From: Zygnema cylindricum
Lineage: Eukaryota; Streptophyta; Zygnematophyceae; Zygnematales; Zygnemataceae
Direction of reading: 5' to 3'
Assembly: GCA_037447655.1 (NCBI GenBank)
Contig: JBBHKE010002853.1
Coordinates: forward strand, 1 to 62,000
DNA length: 62,000 nucleotides
Positions 45,991 through 57,900 of the stretch are shown here, piece by piece. Both the position numbers and the translations under genes were made by a program. How positions within the stretch are numbered: the stretch's first letter is position 1; every line of letters begins with the position of its first letter. The notes under the pieces were generated by a model, which saw only the letters and a program-made list of their open reading frames with translations, searched no databases and was not told where the DNA came from.

Positions 45991-48053
45991 CTTCACATTC
46001 ACTTCGCCTGTATTTCACTCATGGACTGACATGTGTGCATAGTTTGCAATCAAAGCTATATTGCAATTTCATTTTGGGTAATGGAAGGCAATTAAATTAC
46101 CACTGTGGTCAAGTTTGAATATTGTGTTCAAATGTTGGCCAACCTTTACCCTGTTGCTGTCCTGTAAGTCTGGGTTGGATAAAACTACAGACTCCCATGA
46201 AGACAAAGAGCTTGACAACTGTCCATTCTCTTCAGCTGGTCTTTCTATTTAAATAATCGATAAACCAGGCTAGGATTCTACCACAATGATGCCAAACAAT
46301 GTGTAAATTACATTACTCACATACACAATTACAATTTAAAAATGTATTCAGATGGATACTTGATCTGTACAATTTTCTCTTTCCCGATCTGGTATTACCT
46401 TCTCACGAGCGCAGTGTTAGACATCTAATGTGAAATATGCTTACCGCAGGCCTGTCAGTCGGCTCTCCTGCTACTTTGTCAACTTCATTTCGCCATTCAC
46501 CCCCTGTACTCTGCTTTCATGACACTCTTTTCTGACTTGCTGCAAAAACCAAAACTTCATGACACTAACACTTGAGATATTTTCCCACAATTTAAAAGAG
46601 GAGCTTAAAATGCTATCAACCAGGTAAATAAGCTGACTTGGTAGATGAGCGCCAAGGAGTGTTACCTAACAGCTAAGATTAGTCAATAACATAATTTATT
46701 GACAAGCAAAAAAACCAACCTATCGGACATAATTTCTGCGGAAGATGTGAACCATCATCCACTTTCCTGAAACTTATACAGCAACGCTTATGCCATTTTC
46801 ATCCATGGGGATTGACCCATTCTAAAAGGATGAATTCGAAAGCTATATGGTATTCTAATCACAGCAACAGTACAGAATTGGTGGTGGCATCCACATGGAA
46901 TTATGTTGTGAATCGCAAGTCATAGAAATCGCAATTACCAACAACTCAATATAATCAGACTGCTAGTGTAGATATGGCAACACTCCGATCACTTAAGTGT
47001 TACATCCGAACTTAGCACCTGTCAACGAAATTAAAGTTCTGACACCAACAATTTTTGCAAAAACGAACATGCTTCCTTACCTATGAGGAACTAACACCAC
47101 CTGTTGACCATGCAATGTTCAAATTGTCCAGTGACTGCTAACCAGGAGCAGAAACAGAATGGATGACCGCTGTAACTTTACAAGTGTTATGCCAGCAGTG
47201 ATAACTCTAAACTGGGTGGCTTTAATCCTTTCCCGCCACCTGGGCAAAGAGAAGTCTCCTGCCAGGCAATATCCATTCACAAAGCCATCCTACAAAGAGA
47301 ATGTTGTGCAAAAAACACGCACATGAACATAAGATAGAGAGAAAAGTATCGCAGCAGAGCCAACATCCACAGCACCAGTACTTCACAAAATGTACAAATG
47401 GATACCAAGTTTTACACAACCTGCTATCCTGGCTCACTCCATTTTAGCAGAATTTCTGTCAACACATGTACGCAAGCCTATTATAAAAACCACCCAAACT
47501 CCAGCAAACAGGACAGCCAAAAAACACAGAAAAATCTGACAAGCCAGCTTGCACGTTGGTGGACCAAAACCAGTTCTGCATAATCCATAATAGTTTTTCA
47601 ACCATACAGAAAAACCTAAATTCAGCGGTAAGAGTAAAAAAAACTCTTCCTCTGGGATACAGGCAGGCTGGTGCCGAGTACTCTTGTTTTTACAAAATCT
47701 GACTAACCGTCCAGAATTAACTTCTCTGTCCACTTTACTTCTTTGATTTCTTTGAAACCGCGGGCCTGCAGACCATTCAGAGTGAACAGAATCAGCAACC
47801 GAATAGAAACATCGGCGTAACAGAAACAGAAAACAAAGAAACCTAAGCGAATTCCTAACAAGCTGTACATCCAAACGTCATATATCAGAACGATAGCAAC
47901 CAGCTACAAGCCCAGGTCTGCGGGTCAACATGCATTTGACACTTCGAAAAAAAGCCCACCATCCTCTAGATATATTCCCACTATGCAGCCAGGCACTCAT
48001 CACTGCAGGTATACTCTAGCAAAGTATAACTTAAATTGAAAAATAGATGGAGC
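45991..48053. other. Downstream of RPL19, no gene recognised
   Basis: About 2 kb of largely single-copy sequence with none of the transposon families seen elsewhere. It probably includes the RPL19 3' UTR next to 48054. Minus-strand frames near 47222-47874 lack known motifs. Confidence 0.45.
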
Positions 48054-48544
48054 TTACTGTGACTCTGGAGCTGCTGTCTCCGTAGGGGCAGTCGTGGCTT
48101 CAGCAGTAACTCCCTGCAATAATCATCACCAAACGCCAGTGTAAGCTCCTGCTATGGTCAATCAAGCGGAAATCTGCCCTAACCCTAAATTAGCAAGAAA
48201 CTAATAATCAAAAGAATGATGAGGCAAACCTGGGCCAAGCGTTCTTCTCTGCGGGCAATTTTGCGCTCCCGTGTAGCCTTGTTCTTAGCCCGCCGTGCCT
48301 CAAACTGGTCGTTAAGGGTCTTCTCACGAGCCTTCTCTGCCTTCGACTTGTGAATGCTTTCCATCAGCACCCTCTTGTTCTTGAAGACATTACCCTTCAC
48401 CTTCATGTACATGTCATGGTACATGTGCTTGTCAATCTTCTTTGCATCGCGATACTTCCTCAGGAGACGGCGTAGCACACGCAGACGTCTCAGCCACAAC
48501 ACCTTTGTGGGAAGACGAGCCTCACGTGTTCCACGACGTTTACC
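48054..48544 (-). CDS. RPL19: 60S ribosomal protein L19 (eL19), C-terminal 124 residues, 5' part lost in assembly gap
   Basis: Two exons on the minus strand, 48230-48544 and 48054-48113, joined by a GT-AG intron of 116 nt. The first reads [20 protein letters not shown]..., [20 protein letters not shown] and ARREERLAQ, which is near-invariant eukaryotic eL19 sequence. The second adds the variable Ala/Thr/Glu tail [19 protein letters not shown] before the stop at 48054-48056. eL19 is a large-subunit ribosomal protein with a long C-terminal helix that forms an intersubunit bridge. The family is about 200 aa, so roughly the first 80 residues are missing. The exon runs into the Ns at 48545, and no upstream RPL19 exon is seen beyond the gap. 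Confidence 0.95.
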
Positions 48545-48554
48545 NNNNNNNNNN
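48545..48554. other. Assembly gap (10 N)
   Basis: Ten Ns. Both neighbouring genes lose their 5' parts here, so the true gap must be much larger than 10 bases or the join is wrong. Confidence 0.95.
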
Positions 48555-48882
48555 CTCCCCTCCCCTAAGCCCTCACCAAAAAAAATAGAGATCCTCCCAC
48601 CGCCTCTGGACAGAGGGAAGAGACCATTCCCCCACCTCCCTCCTCCCTCTCCTTATCCCCTCCCTCTCCCTTCCTATCTCGGCCGCCCTCCTAGAGAGGA
48701 AAAACCCTCTCCCCAATATCCTTCCCTCTCCCTCCCCTATTCCTCTCCCTCCTCCCTCCACCCCCTTACCAGAGAAGGGAGACAGGTCTCCGCCACCCTC
48801 CTAGAGATAAAAAAAACCACTCCCGAATCCCCTCCCCTCTCGTTCCCCTCTTCCTCTACCTCCTTCTCCCTCCACCCCCCAG
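48555..48882. repeat. C/T-rich low-complexity sequence
   Basis: Pyrimidine-rich stretch with two related units (CCACC(G/T)CC...CCTCCTAGAGA(G/T)(G/A)AAAAA). It ends in the acceptor of the next exon, so it is probably intronic. Confidence 0.65.
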
Positions 48883-49297
48883 CTGCGGTCGTCTGGACAT
48901 GCCTGACTGCTCGGTGCGTGACATGCGTCACAGTCTTCAGTCCACTCTCGCCTCCCTCCCCGACTCCACTTTGTGAGTGGGAATTTACTCACAGGAATTA
49001 GTGTGGACCTTCTTTTTTTTTTTGCTTTTTTTTTGTTTTTTTATTTTTGAATTCGGTTTCGGTTTTCGGTTTTCGGTTCCAGATTTGAATTTGGATCAGG
49101 GACTTGGTTTTTTTCTTTCTCTTCCTCCCTTTTGTTTTTTCCTTTTTTTGGAAATAAGGTTTTTTTTTTTTGTTTGTTTAAACAGAGTTTATCCGGGTCA
49201 CAACTACGGCGGTTTTCAAACGAGCATTGGACTCGAAAAATCGAAAGGAATGTTGAAGAATATGTCGGAACATGAATGGCTCTCCCTCCATTCGTAG
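48883..49297 (+). CDS. Metallo-beta-lactamase-fold hydrolase (glyoxalase II / persulfide dioxygenase type), C-terminal part
   Basis: Two exons, 48883-48972 and 49186-49297, joined by a GT-AG intron (GTGAGT donor). They read CGRLDMPDCSVRDMRHSLQS, TLASLPDSTL/VYPGHNYGG, ...TSIGLEKSKGMLKNMSEHEW and a stop. CGRxD followed at about 30 residues by YPGHxYGG is the metal-binding signature of MBL-fold thiolesterases and dioxygenases: the Asp is the bridging ligand and the PGH His a zinc or iron ligand. The N-terminal HxHxDH ligands are not visible and should lie upstream in the gap. The exact substrate cannot be told from this fragment. The gene diverges from RPL19 across the gap. Confidence 0.75.
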
Positions 49298-49298
49298 G

Positions 49299-49760
49299 AA
49301 ACGAAAAAAGAAACGGAAACGGAAACGGCAACGGGAATGGAACCAATAATGGAAACGGAAATGGAAACGGTAATGGTAACGGAAACAGAAATGGAAAAGG
49401 AAACGGAAAAGGGAATGTAAACGGAAATGGAAACAGAAATGGGAACGGAAACGGGAATAGAAATGGAAAAGGAAACGGAAACGGAGGGGGAACGGAGCGG
49501 AAGTGGGGAAACGAAAACATTTACCAAAGCGGGAACAGAAACAGAAACGGGTATAGAAATGGAAACAAAAACGAAACAGAAATAGAAACAGAATTGAGAA
49601 TTGAAACGAATACAGAAAGGGAAATAGAAATGGGAACAGACATAGAAATTGAACTGGAGGGAATAAAAAACGGGAACGGAAACAAAAATGTAAACAAAAT
49701 TAGAATAGGAGACAGAAAAATAGAGATGGAGGCGGGAACGGAAAGAAAAACGTAAAAATA
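49299..49760 (+). repeat. GGAAAC/GGAAAT hexamer minisatellite
   Basis: About 460 bp of imperfect (A/G)GGAA(A/C/T)-type hexamers, starting directly after the stop of the MBL-fold gene and therefore probably in its 3' UTR. The Asn/Gly-repeat frame across it is a by-product. The same hexamers occur inside the ATG11 last exon. Confidence 0.8.
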
Positions 49761-50430
49761 ATTAAAAACATTAAAAGAAAAGTGGAAGGGAACCTTCAAA
49801 ATGTAACAAAAACACAAATAAAAAACAAAATATAAGCGAGTAAGAAATTGAGAAAAACCTGGGAATGGAATTGGTAATGGAAATAGGAAGGAAAAAGAAA
49901 AAAAAATGTAAAAATAAGTGAAATAAGAAATATGAAATGTAAAGATGGACAAAAATGGAAATGAAATTTTAATTTCATTTTTTTTTTTTAGTGACGAAAA
50001 ATTGTACAGGAATCTAGTTAAGTCGTCGACTATTAGAAAATAAAAAAATTAAGAAGGGTAAAATCATAGTAATTTTTGTGTCATTGCACATTCCTATATA
50101 AATAGTATTTTTTTTGTCGTTTTTCTTTTTTCTTTTTTGTTTTTTCAACTAATGGCGTTCCATTCTTCCTTCACTTTTCTTTTTTTGCATGGCGTTGCTT
50201 TTTGTTATTATTGTTTTCTTTTGTTCACTAATTAACAGATTGAAACCGAAATCAAATTTATTATTCAGCATTTGAATGTTGAACAAATTGTTTCTTTCCT
50301 AATTATTTTTTATTTTCCCCATTTTTTTTGTTGAACAGTGAATAAAAGAAATATTGTTTACTTTAAAACATATATAGTAATTTGGTGATTTCGAAAAAAA
50401 AATCATACATTTGGGCTAGGTCAAATATTC
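49761..50430. other. No gene recognised
   Basis: AT-rich sequence with T-runs. No coding or RNA feature seen. Confidence 0.45.
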
Positions 50431-51065
50431 GACACAAATTCTGACTGTTTAGTTAACATTTTTAGGGTTGGTTCGAACTAAACTTGCTAAACTTTTGTGC
50501 ATAAAACTTTTTGGAGGACCCACATTTGGATAATACTCATTTAATAGTAATTATTCGATTGTACATAATATAGTGACAAAGTACTCTAATTCCAGTTAGT
50601 GTTTCTGTAACCCGACAAATAAATTAGTGTTAACAACACTTTGTAAGAATGTGGCCTAAAAAAAACTACATTTTAAAACATAATTTAGTGTAGTTAATTC
50701 TAATGAAGTGTCATTTTATTTGTAAATCTGTTTGCTTTCAGAAAGCATCAATTCACAAAACAAAAAAGGAAAGTGAAACATACGAAAAGCGAATAAAGAA
50801 ACACCAACTTCAATAAAAGCCCAAAAAAATACAAAACAGGTAGGTGTACAAAACAATTTAAATGTGTGTAGAAACGCTGTTATTATCACATATAATTCAT
50901 CATTATTAGCATAAAGGATTTTAACTGTTAATATGAATCTAGAGTATGTAATGCTAAATAAGTGCAAGGAGACATGGCACATTGTAGTCCACTCCCTTAT
51001 GATTGTCGACCAGAAAAGTCGCGACAGAATTAGTGTTATGAACTCTAATAACGATGGTCAGTGTC
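50431..51065. mobile_element. TIR-family fragments (family C-like)
   Basis: Words typical of the TIR families (AATTAGTGTTAACAACACT, ATAATTTAGTGTAGTTAATT, ACTCTAATAACGATGGTCAG) are scattered here. The last looks like a right terminus ending at about 51063. Boundaries are uncertain. Confidence 0.4.
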
Positions 51066-51505
51066 CCGCCTTCGCATTGGCTCAGCCTCCCATATCGGTC
51101 TTTTCTCGGATCTCATCTTCTTGTGTACTCGTCTTCTCGAGCCCGAGGGTGTCCATTTGCTCCAATATTACTATGGAGGGAAGTTGTCATAAGTTGCTAT
51201 GTCTATTTGCCACACTATTGCTATTGCTTATGAGAGGAAAAGCCTTTTATTAAGAAAGCACGATGGTGACCATATTAGTACATGGAAACAAAGAAAGTAA
51301 GGCAAAAACGGAACCGTAAAACCGAACGCAAGTGAAAGCAAACTAAAAATGAAAAATAGTACGACAAGAATGGGCTGTGTGTTCAACATGAGGGTTCACA
51401 TATTATTCCTTTGCAAAGTATTGATATTGTTTTGCTCGATGGTGCCTGTCAAATTTTTTAGTTATGTTGTTTTGGCGAATCTTGCCTTTGGTACTCATGT
51501 GACTC
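51066..51505. mobile_element. Three decayed LINE scraps in both orientations
   Basis: 51066-51230 (+) matches the knuckle region of the intact LINE (CTCGAGCCCGAGGGTGTCCA). 51236-51330 (-) is a LINE 3' tail (TTATTAAGAAAGCACGATGG). 51388-51490 (+) matches the endonuclease region (ATTGATATTGTTTTGCTCGA). All are heavily mutated. Confidence 0.65.
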
Positions 51506-52243
51506 GACATGTTGTCTCTCACATTATTCCTTCGCGTCGGATCGACCTTGTATTACTTGATGGTGCGCGTCGTACATTTGGTGACATTGTTTTGACGAAC
51601 CCTACCTCAACTATAGTCGTCAACCAAGCGGCTCGGCATATGGGAGTGGCTGCCCGTGACGCAGCTAAAAGGAAAGAGCGTGATTATGCCCATCGCGACG
51701 CTATGGATGGCTTCATTCCGATGGCGGTCGAGATATTTGGTTGCTTGGGTGTGGCTTTGGACGAGTTTTTCCGTACTTGTGGTCGGCGCTCGTTCGAGAG
51801 GCGAGGGACCTGAGCCCTCCTGTTTCAGTCCTTACTTCTTTTTATCGTCAACGTTTTTCTGTGGCCCTACAACGGGTGTTGGCTTCTATATTACTTCGAT
51901 CGTCTATTGCCGTTATGGATCGACGGCGTGTTCCGGAACTTCCTCCTCGTGCTCCTCCGGGATTCGGGGACTTACGTGGTTGCTTTTCGTAAATTTTTAG
52001 TTCTGTTGGGGGTTTTTTGCTACGTGTTAGCTTTTTCCTTTGATGTTTTGTTTGTTGGATTTTGCTTTTTGGGGTGTTTTCGACTTCCCTGCCATCCTTT
52101 CATATTTTCGTAGTTTTTGCCTTGATTTTCCCTTTTGTTTATTCCCTTGTTATGTGGTTTTTCAGTTTTAGCAATACTACTTCTTTTTGTTCTTATGGAC
52201 TCAGATGGTTTACCATCGCGCTTTTTAATAAAGTCGGCCACTA
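51506..52243 (+). mobile_element. 5'-truncated LINE, about 740 bp, young copy
   Basis: From the endonuclease region (CACATTATTCCTTCGCGTCG) to the 3' tail AATAAAGTCGGCC. It is almost identical to 44190-44926, with only scattered substitutions. A small indel near 51807-51812 (GCGAGGGACCTGAGCC against GCGGGGACCTGGGAGCC) shifts the frame. Confidence 0.9.
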
Positions 52244-52257
52244 CTTAGAGTAATTAA

Positions 52258-52655
52258 TAGTGTTGTGTGTCGGGTAATTTTTTACCGCGATAAATCCGAT
52301 AACCGATATTTTCGGTTATCGGACAATGTGGGGTCCCAATCTATAGCCCCAAAACCAACAATATCGACGATAATTACCGGTTGGGGGCGGGGTAGTCCGT
52401 ACAAATTATACGGAATTATGGTACGGAAATAAAGAACAAAATGAGCACGGAGATATCGGGGAGGGGGAGCTTTTGGAAAAAAAATCAAAATTCATTTCGT
52501 ACCACAGTACGGAGTTATCGTCGATGTCTTATTGGCCCGATATTCATCGGTAATTTATCATGATAACGCCTTCACCGATATGTCGAACCAATATATCGAT
52601 TATCAAAAAAGGTATATATCTGTTACCGGCAAATGGCTACCGATACACAACACTA
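52258..52655. mobile_element. Short TIR element (family E), copy 2
   Basis: AGTGTTGTGTGTCGG at the left and CCGATACACAACACT at the right are inverted repeats. The interior has several CCGATATT/AATATCGG palindromes. About 398 bp, similar to 15771-16163. Confidence 0.75.
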
Positions 52656-52659
52656 GATG

Positions 52660-53500
52660 GCGATGCTATTGGATGACTTTTATCGGTGAAGATTTTTGGT
52701 TGTTTGGGCATTGCTTTAAATAAGTTCCTCCATACTTTGTGGTCGGCGATCTTTCAAGAGGAGCCCTAGGAGTCCTTATTCTTTTGTCCTCACATTCTTT
52801 TACCTCTCACTTCCTTTCATCGCGAGCGATTATTTGTGGCTTTACAACTTGTGCAAGTTTTTTTTTTTTTTTTGTAATTATGGAGAGTCAATGTGTTTTG
52901 CTTCTCCCTTATTGTTCTCCGCCGGGCTTCAGGGATTTGGAGTTGCTTAGTGTTGCGTACCGTAGCCAATATACCACAATTTTGTATTTTGGTATGCTTT
53001 TTTTTTTTTTTTGGCCATGGAAATTCACAGGTCGATGTGTAACCAATCTACAGCCACCAAGCTTCTAACCTTACGGTTTCGGTAGTTTTTACATGTTCTT
53101 TTAGACCTTAGTTTACATTTATTTCATCTTATTTCATTCCTAAACTTCTCTCGCACTTTTTGACTTAAGTGCCGATATATTTGAGACTCACATGTCTGAA
53201 ATAAGTGCATTTTTGCCACAGCCTTAATGGAGCCTCAAACGGTCAGGTTCACACTATTTGTACTGCAATGTCTTATATACCGTATGTCTTACATACCATC
53301 GGTATGTATCATACAGCCGTACCGAGGGAAAGACCAGGACCCTTGCTGCCCGACCGTACGGAAAACCTCAGGTACACATACAGTACACAATGCTAGGTTG
53401 TAGTTATGTTGTTGGGATAATTTTTGTTAGGTGTTCTTTGTTGCTGTAGTTTTTGGTTGTTGTTTTCCGCAAGATGGTTTACCATCGCACTTTTTTTAAT
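52660..53500 (+). pseudogene. Decayed LINE 3' region
   Basis: GGTTGTTTGGGCATTGCTTT, then ...CATACTTTGTGGTCGGCG matches the IFGCLGVALDEFFRTCGRRS coding segment of the intact LINE. It continues to CCGCCGGGCTTCAGGG (about 52935), is then interrupted, and a tail GATGGTTTACCATCGCACTT appears at 53473. Confidence 0.65.
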
Positions 53501-53619
53501 TCAATCTGGGAATTTGTATGCTTTTTTTGTTTGTCATTTTCTGTGATTGTCCCTATTTTCAAAAAATTTTCCTTCCCCGCGTGTTTGATTTCTGGTTTCT
53601 TCCCAGCTGTTTGTTTCTT

Positions 53620-53665
53620 TTGTACTCAAAAGGTCTACGATCACACTTTCTTAATAAAGCTCGAG
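53620..53665 (+). mobile_element. Decayed LINE 3' tail
   Basis: GGTCTACGATCACACTTTCT, then TAATAAAGCTCG resembles the family tail. Too short to say more. Confidence 0.45.
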
Positions 53666-53831
53666 TAATGGTTAAGTATGCATACAGTACCGGTTAACCG
53701 CATATAGCGTTTCCAATTGTCTTCACACATTTGAACTATCATTCCTTCGTCTGTCAACAAGAAAAAATGAAAAATAATTGGAGCGCTATATGTCGTTTAT
53801 CCCTAACATTTGCGTAAAATAGAGAGGCAGG

Positions 53832-54480
53832 ATAAATTAAAAAGCACGATGGTAAACCATCTAAGTCCGGGGGTACAAAAAGGGTGGTATGGCCAACACA
53901 TAAAAACTACCAGGGCAATAAAATTAAAGAGAGCAACGGGAACAACAACAAGACAAATAAAAGCACCCAAACCCAAAATGAAAAGCCCAGCAACACACAA
54001 ATCCAAAACCACAACTCTAACACCAACTTAATTATCTATCTAAAAGCAACCCCGTAAGTCCCCCCAACCCGGGGGAGCACGTTGAGGGAGGTCCGGAACA
54101 CGGCGACGATCCATAACCGAGATAGTCGATCGGAGGAGAATAGAAGCCTGCACTCGCTGTAAAGCCACAGATAAGCGTTGACGATAAAAAGATGTAAGGA
54201 CCGAAGGAGGAGGGCTCACAGGTCCTCGGCGCTCGAAAGCACGTCGAGCGCAAGTACGGAGAAACTCGTCCATTGCAACACCCACACAACCAAAGATCTC
54301 GACCGCCATCGGAATAAAGTCGTCCATAGGGTCCCTGTGAGCATAATCACGCTCCTTCGCCTTAGCGGCATCACGAGCCGCCACCCCAACATTTCGAGCC
54401 GCCCGTCCAACAACCGTAGCCGAAGAAGGGTTTGCCAAAACAATATCACCGAAAATGCGACGGGCACCATCAAGCAATAC
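53832..54480 (-). mobile_element. 5'-truncated LINE, minus orientation
   Basis: The minus strand encodes a 145-residue open frame (54040-54477) matching the C-terminus of the intact LINE: LDGARRIFGDIVLANPSS, AKERDYAHRDPMDDFIPMAV, PGWGDLRGCF. The 3' tail GGTTTACCATCGTGCTTTTT lies at 53838-53860. It is diverged (about one residue in six) but uninterrupted over this stretch. Confidence 0.85.
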
Positions 54481-54906
54481 AGTATAATACCCATGTGGTA
54501 CAGGATAACCATATACACCGTTTCCAATAGTTTTCGCGGATTTGAATTATGACACAAAATAAATCTCACTCCACTTTTTATTCAAAACGCACATACCACC
54601 AGTGATTCAAACATTGAATACTGTGGCAACTTGGCGATAAAACATACTAGAGTGTAAATTATTACAGTAAACAATCCCTCGACTGCATATATTGCCATTG
54701 CTATTTACACAGTTCCGTAGTATAAAATAGACCATTGCTATTGACACAGTTGGGTACTACCCTTCAAAGAATGTTAAGCTTTTACCAAAAAGAAAAAGAG
54801 AGGAAAGATAGACATGACACATGGTTGACAAAACAAAACTAAGATACATTTATGTTGGTACTGAAAACAAATTGCAAAAAAGTGTTCAAGACCAACAAAT
54901 CGTACA

Positions 54907-57900
54907 TCACCATCCCTTCATTGGAGGCTCGAGGAGTCTTTCAATTGCCTCTTTTTCTCGCTGAGAGAGAGAGACATCGTGAAGGAGATTATTTACGAGG
55001 TTTTTTGTATTTCCCAAAGGTCGTCTTTGTCTATAAGAAAGAAAAGCTGCCGCTCCTCCCAAACACGCCACCTGCATAGAGAGGAAAACCCACATATACC
55101 ATCATCGTTATTAGAGATGGTGAATCGTTATTGTTAACAATTTATCAGAATAAGCTCCTCTTTATGTTTCGCCACGTGGGTCATTATAAGCCACTTAACT
55201 GAACAGTTTTTTTAACACTAGTTTACGATTTTGGGTAGATAAACAAATACCTTGAAACTAATAGGAATGGGTAATGTACACTGCCCATAGCTATTAGAGT
55301 TAAAGAATTATTAGTGCCAACATTTTATCAGAATGCACTCAGTATGGACACTTAATTGAGTAGTGTTACTAACGTTACTTGATGATTTTAATAACACTGA
55401 TTTGGTTGGGGATTTTTTTGACAAAAATCACAAGGTTATTGATGCTATTTAAGGGAGTGGACTACAAGTAACTACGTCTCCCTACGCTAAATTAGTATCA
55501 TACACTCCAATTTTGCATTTACATCAACAATCCCGTGACAGCAATGAGAGTTATTAGAGTTAGTAAATTATAATTGTTAGCATTTTATTATAATCAACTA
55601 CACTAAAACATGTTTTGCCAGGTGGCTTATTATGGGCCGCTTAACTAAACAGTGTTATTAACACTAATCTATGATTTTGGGTGGAAAAAACACACACGCG
55701 AGTAAGAGTAATTGCGCTTTTACACACAGACTTTCTTTACACTAATAGTGATGAGTAATGTAGTTTGTTGCAAGGGAGAAGGGGAAAATTGTTCATCAAA
55801 ACTTTGTAGTTGATCTATGGCTTATCAGGAAGAATGAAGAGTAGTTTGAAACATTTTCAACCCATATGAATGCTTAGTAGTTTACCTTGTCTTTAATATA
55901 GTCTCGCTACTATGTCAAAACATCGAGAGTTTTTGAACATTTTCAGAGATACGGAAAATGAAGGCAAAAGCATAACCAAAACCATGGAAGTATAAACACC
56001 ACTATTTATCCACTCTTAGTACAGGAAAAACAAAGCTTTTCGTGCCCATGAGGTGAACAGACTGATACACAAATTACGGTAAAAGGTGGACAAGTGGACG
56101 AGTTAAAACTTCTCTCAAATATGTAATCTTGCCCCTTCCCTCTCCTTCTTTGGTCCCCTCTCTGGCTCTCTCCTCTTGTTTCCTTCACTCTCTCTCTGGT
56201 GATTTCTCTCTTACTCTTCCCCTCAAAAATTGACCTTCTCATTTTCTCCCCCTCCTCCCTCTCCCTCTCTCTCCTTCCTCCTCGTTCCCTCTCCTACTCC
56301 CTCGCTCCTTCCTTCCCTCTCTCCTGTTGCCTCAAAGGTAGAGACATACAAGTCTAGAAACAGACAGACTGCTGTTTTCCTTTTCTTTTGTAGACAAAAA
56401 AAAGGAAAATAGCTATGAACTAAAGAAAGACAAAATGACAGAGAAGTTAAAAAAAAATGAGAGCTGTAAGACCTAAGAAGCCTATAAAATATATTAATGA
56501 ACTTATTGATAGTGAGACTACACAAAAGAGAAGAAAATACAAAGCATAAAACGAAAAACTAAAACAGATCACACAGGAGAGGGAGAGGGAGAGATCACAC
56601 AGGGAGAGAAGGGAGAGAGAAGGGGGGGGGGAAGGGGAGGGGGAGAGGGAGAGGGAGAGGGAGGGGGGAGGGAGAGGGAGAGGGAGGGGGCGGGAGAGGG
56701 AGGGAGAGGGAGGGAGAGGGAGAAAGAGGGATGGGGAGAAAGCGATAGTCACGAGAGAGGAAAAGAGAAAGAGAGAAGGAGACAGAGTGGAAAAGGGATA
56801 GAGGCAGATCAGGAATCTAAACAGAAATAAAGGAAAATAACATGACCAAAAAAAGAAGGAGGGATGACAGTACATGAAAAGAAGGAAGGCGAGAGAAGGA
56901 AGGGAACAAATCCATGACTCCAAAAGATGACAGACATGGGGAGTCCCTTACAGGCATCAAGTACAGAGCTGCTGTCTGCATGTCGAATTTTGGAGCGTAA
57001 AGCACCGACTCTCCAAACTCGTCGGAAAGCTTCTTGTAAACCTCATTCTCTGATTGGCCTTTTCTCAATTCGTCTCGAATCAGCTGGATCGACATTAATA
57101 AAAGTAAGAGGTAAGGAATGATAGAGTTAATCGGTTGCAAAAGGACAAAAGAAAGAAAACAAAGGCATGATCAACATTAACAGAGGTAAGGAAAACTTGC
57201 AAAACGGCATCAATGGATGTAAGAACTGGCCAATAGAGGTGAGGAAAGACAGAGTAACTTGGTAAACTTGCGAAAGGAAAAAAATAGAAAACAAGAGAAG
57301 GATCAAGACTAATAGAGGTGAGGAATGAGAAAATTAAACAAAACGATAAAAAAAGGAAAAAAATCAAGATCAATAGAGGTAAGGAATGACAAAAAAAAAA
57401 TAGCGAAAAAACAATGATCAATAATACAGATTTCGACACACCAACTTTCAAACCCAAAGGTAAGCCACAAGTTCCACACTTTTTAGGGTTTTAGGGTTAT
57501 CGCAGAGTCGACTCGACTAAAATGCTTCTTAATTATTTGCGAGTTAAACCAGTAAGTACCCAAAAGTCTCCGAAAAAAGTAAATTTGTTTATATGAGTAT
57601 GACTGTATGAGTAAGTTTATGATAGATTAGTATGTTATGGTTAGTATATTTATTATAGATGTTTAGTATGTTTCTGATAAATGTGTATTATGTTTATTAG
57701 AGATGTTTAGTGTGTTTATCATCGATGTTTCTAATAGTTGTTAAGTTTAAAGTGTTTGCATTTAATATGAGGTTTATGATAGAAATGGTAGAAAAAATGC
57801 TTTCAAAAAGCAACATTTTAGTACCAATAGATAAAAGTCACTAAGAACAAAGTCTCTACCTGCAAAAAGGTAACATAAAAACTTAACTTGACATTGGTTA

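Noticed and set aside
49276-49755. Asn/Gly-rich 159-residue frame
   Set aside because: Hexamer repeat following the stop of the MBL-fold gene. The initiating Met overlaps the end of that gene in another frame.
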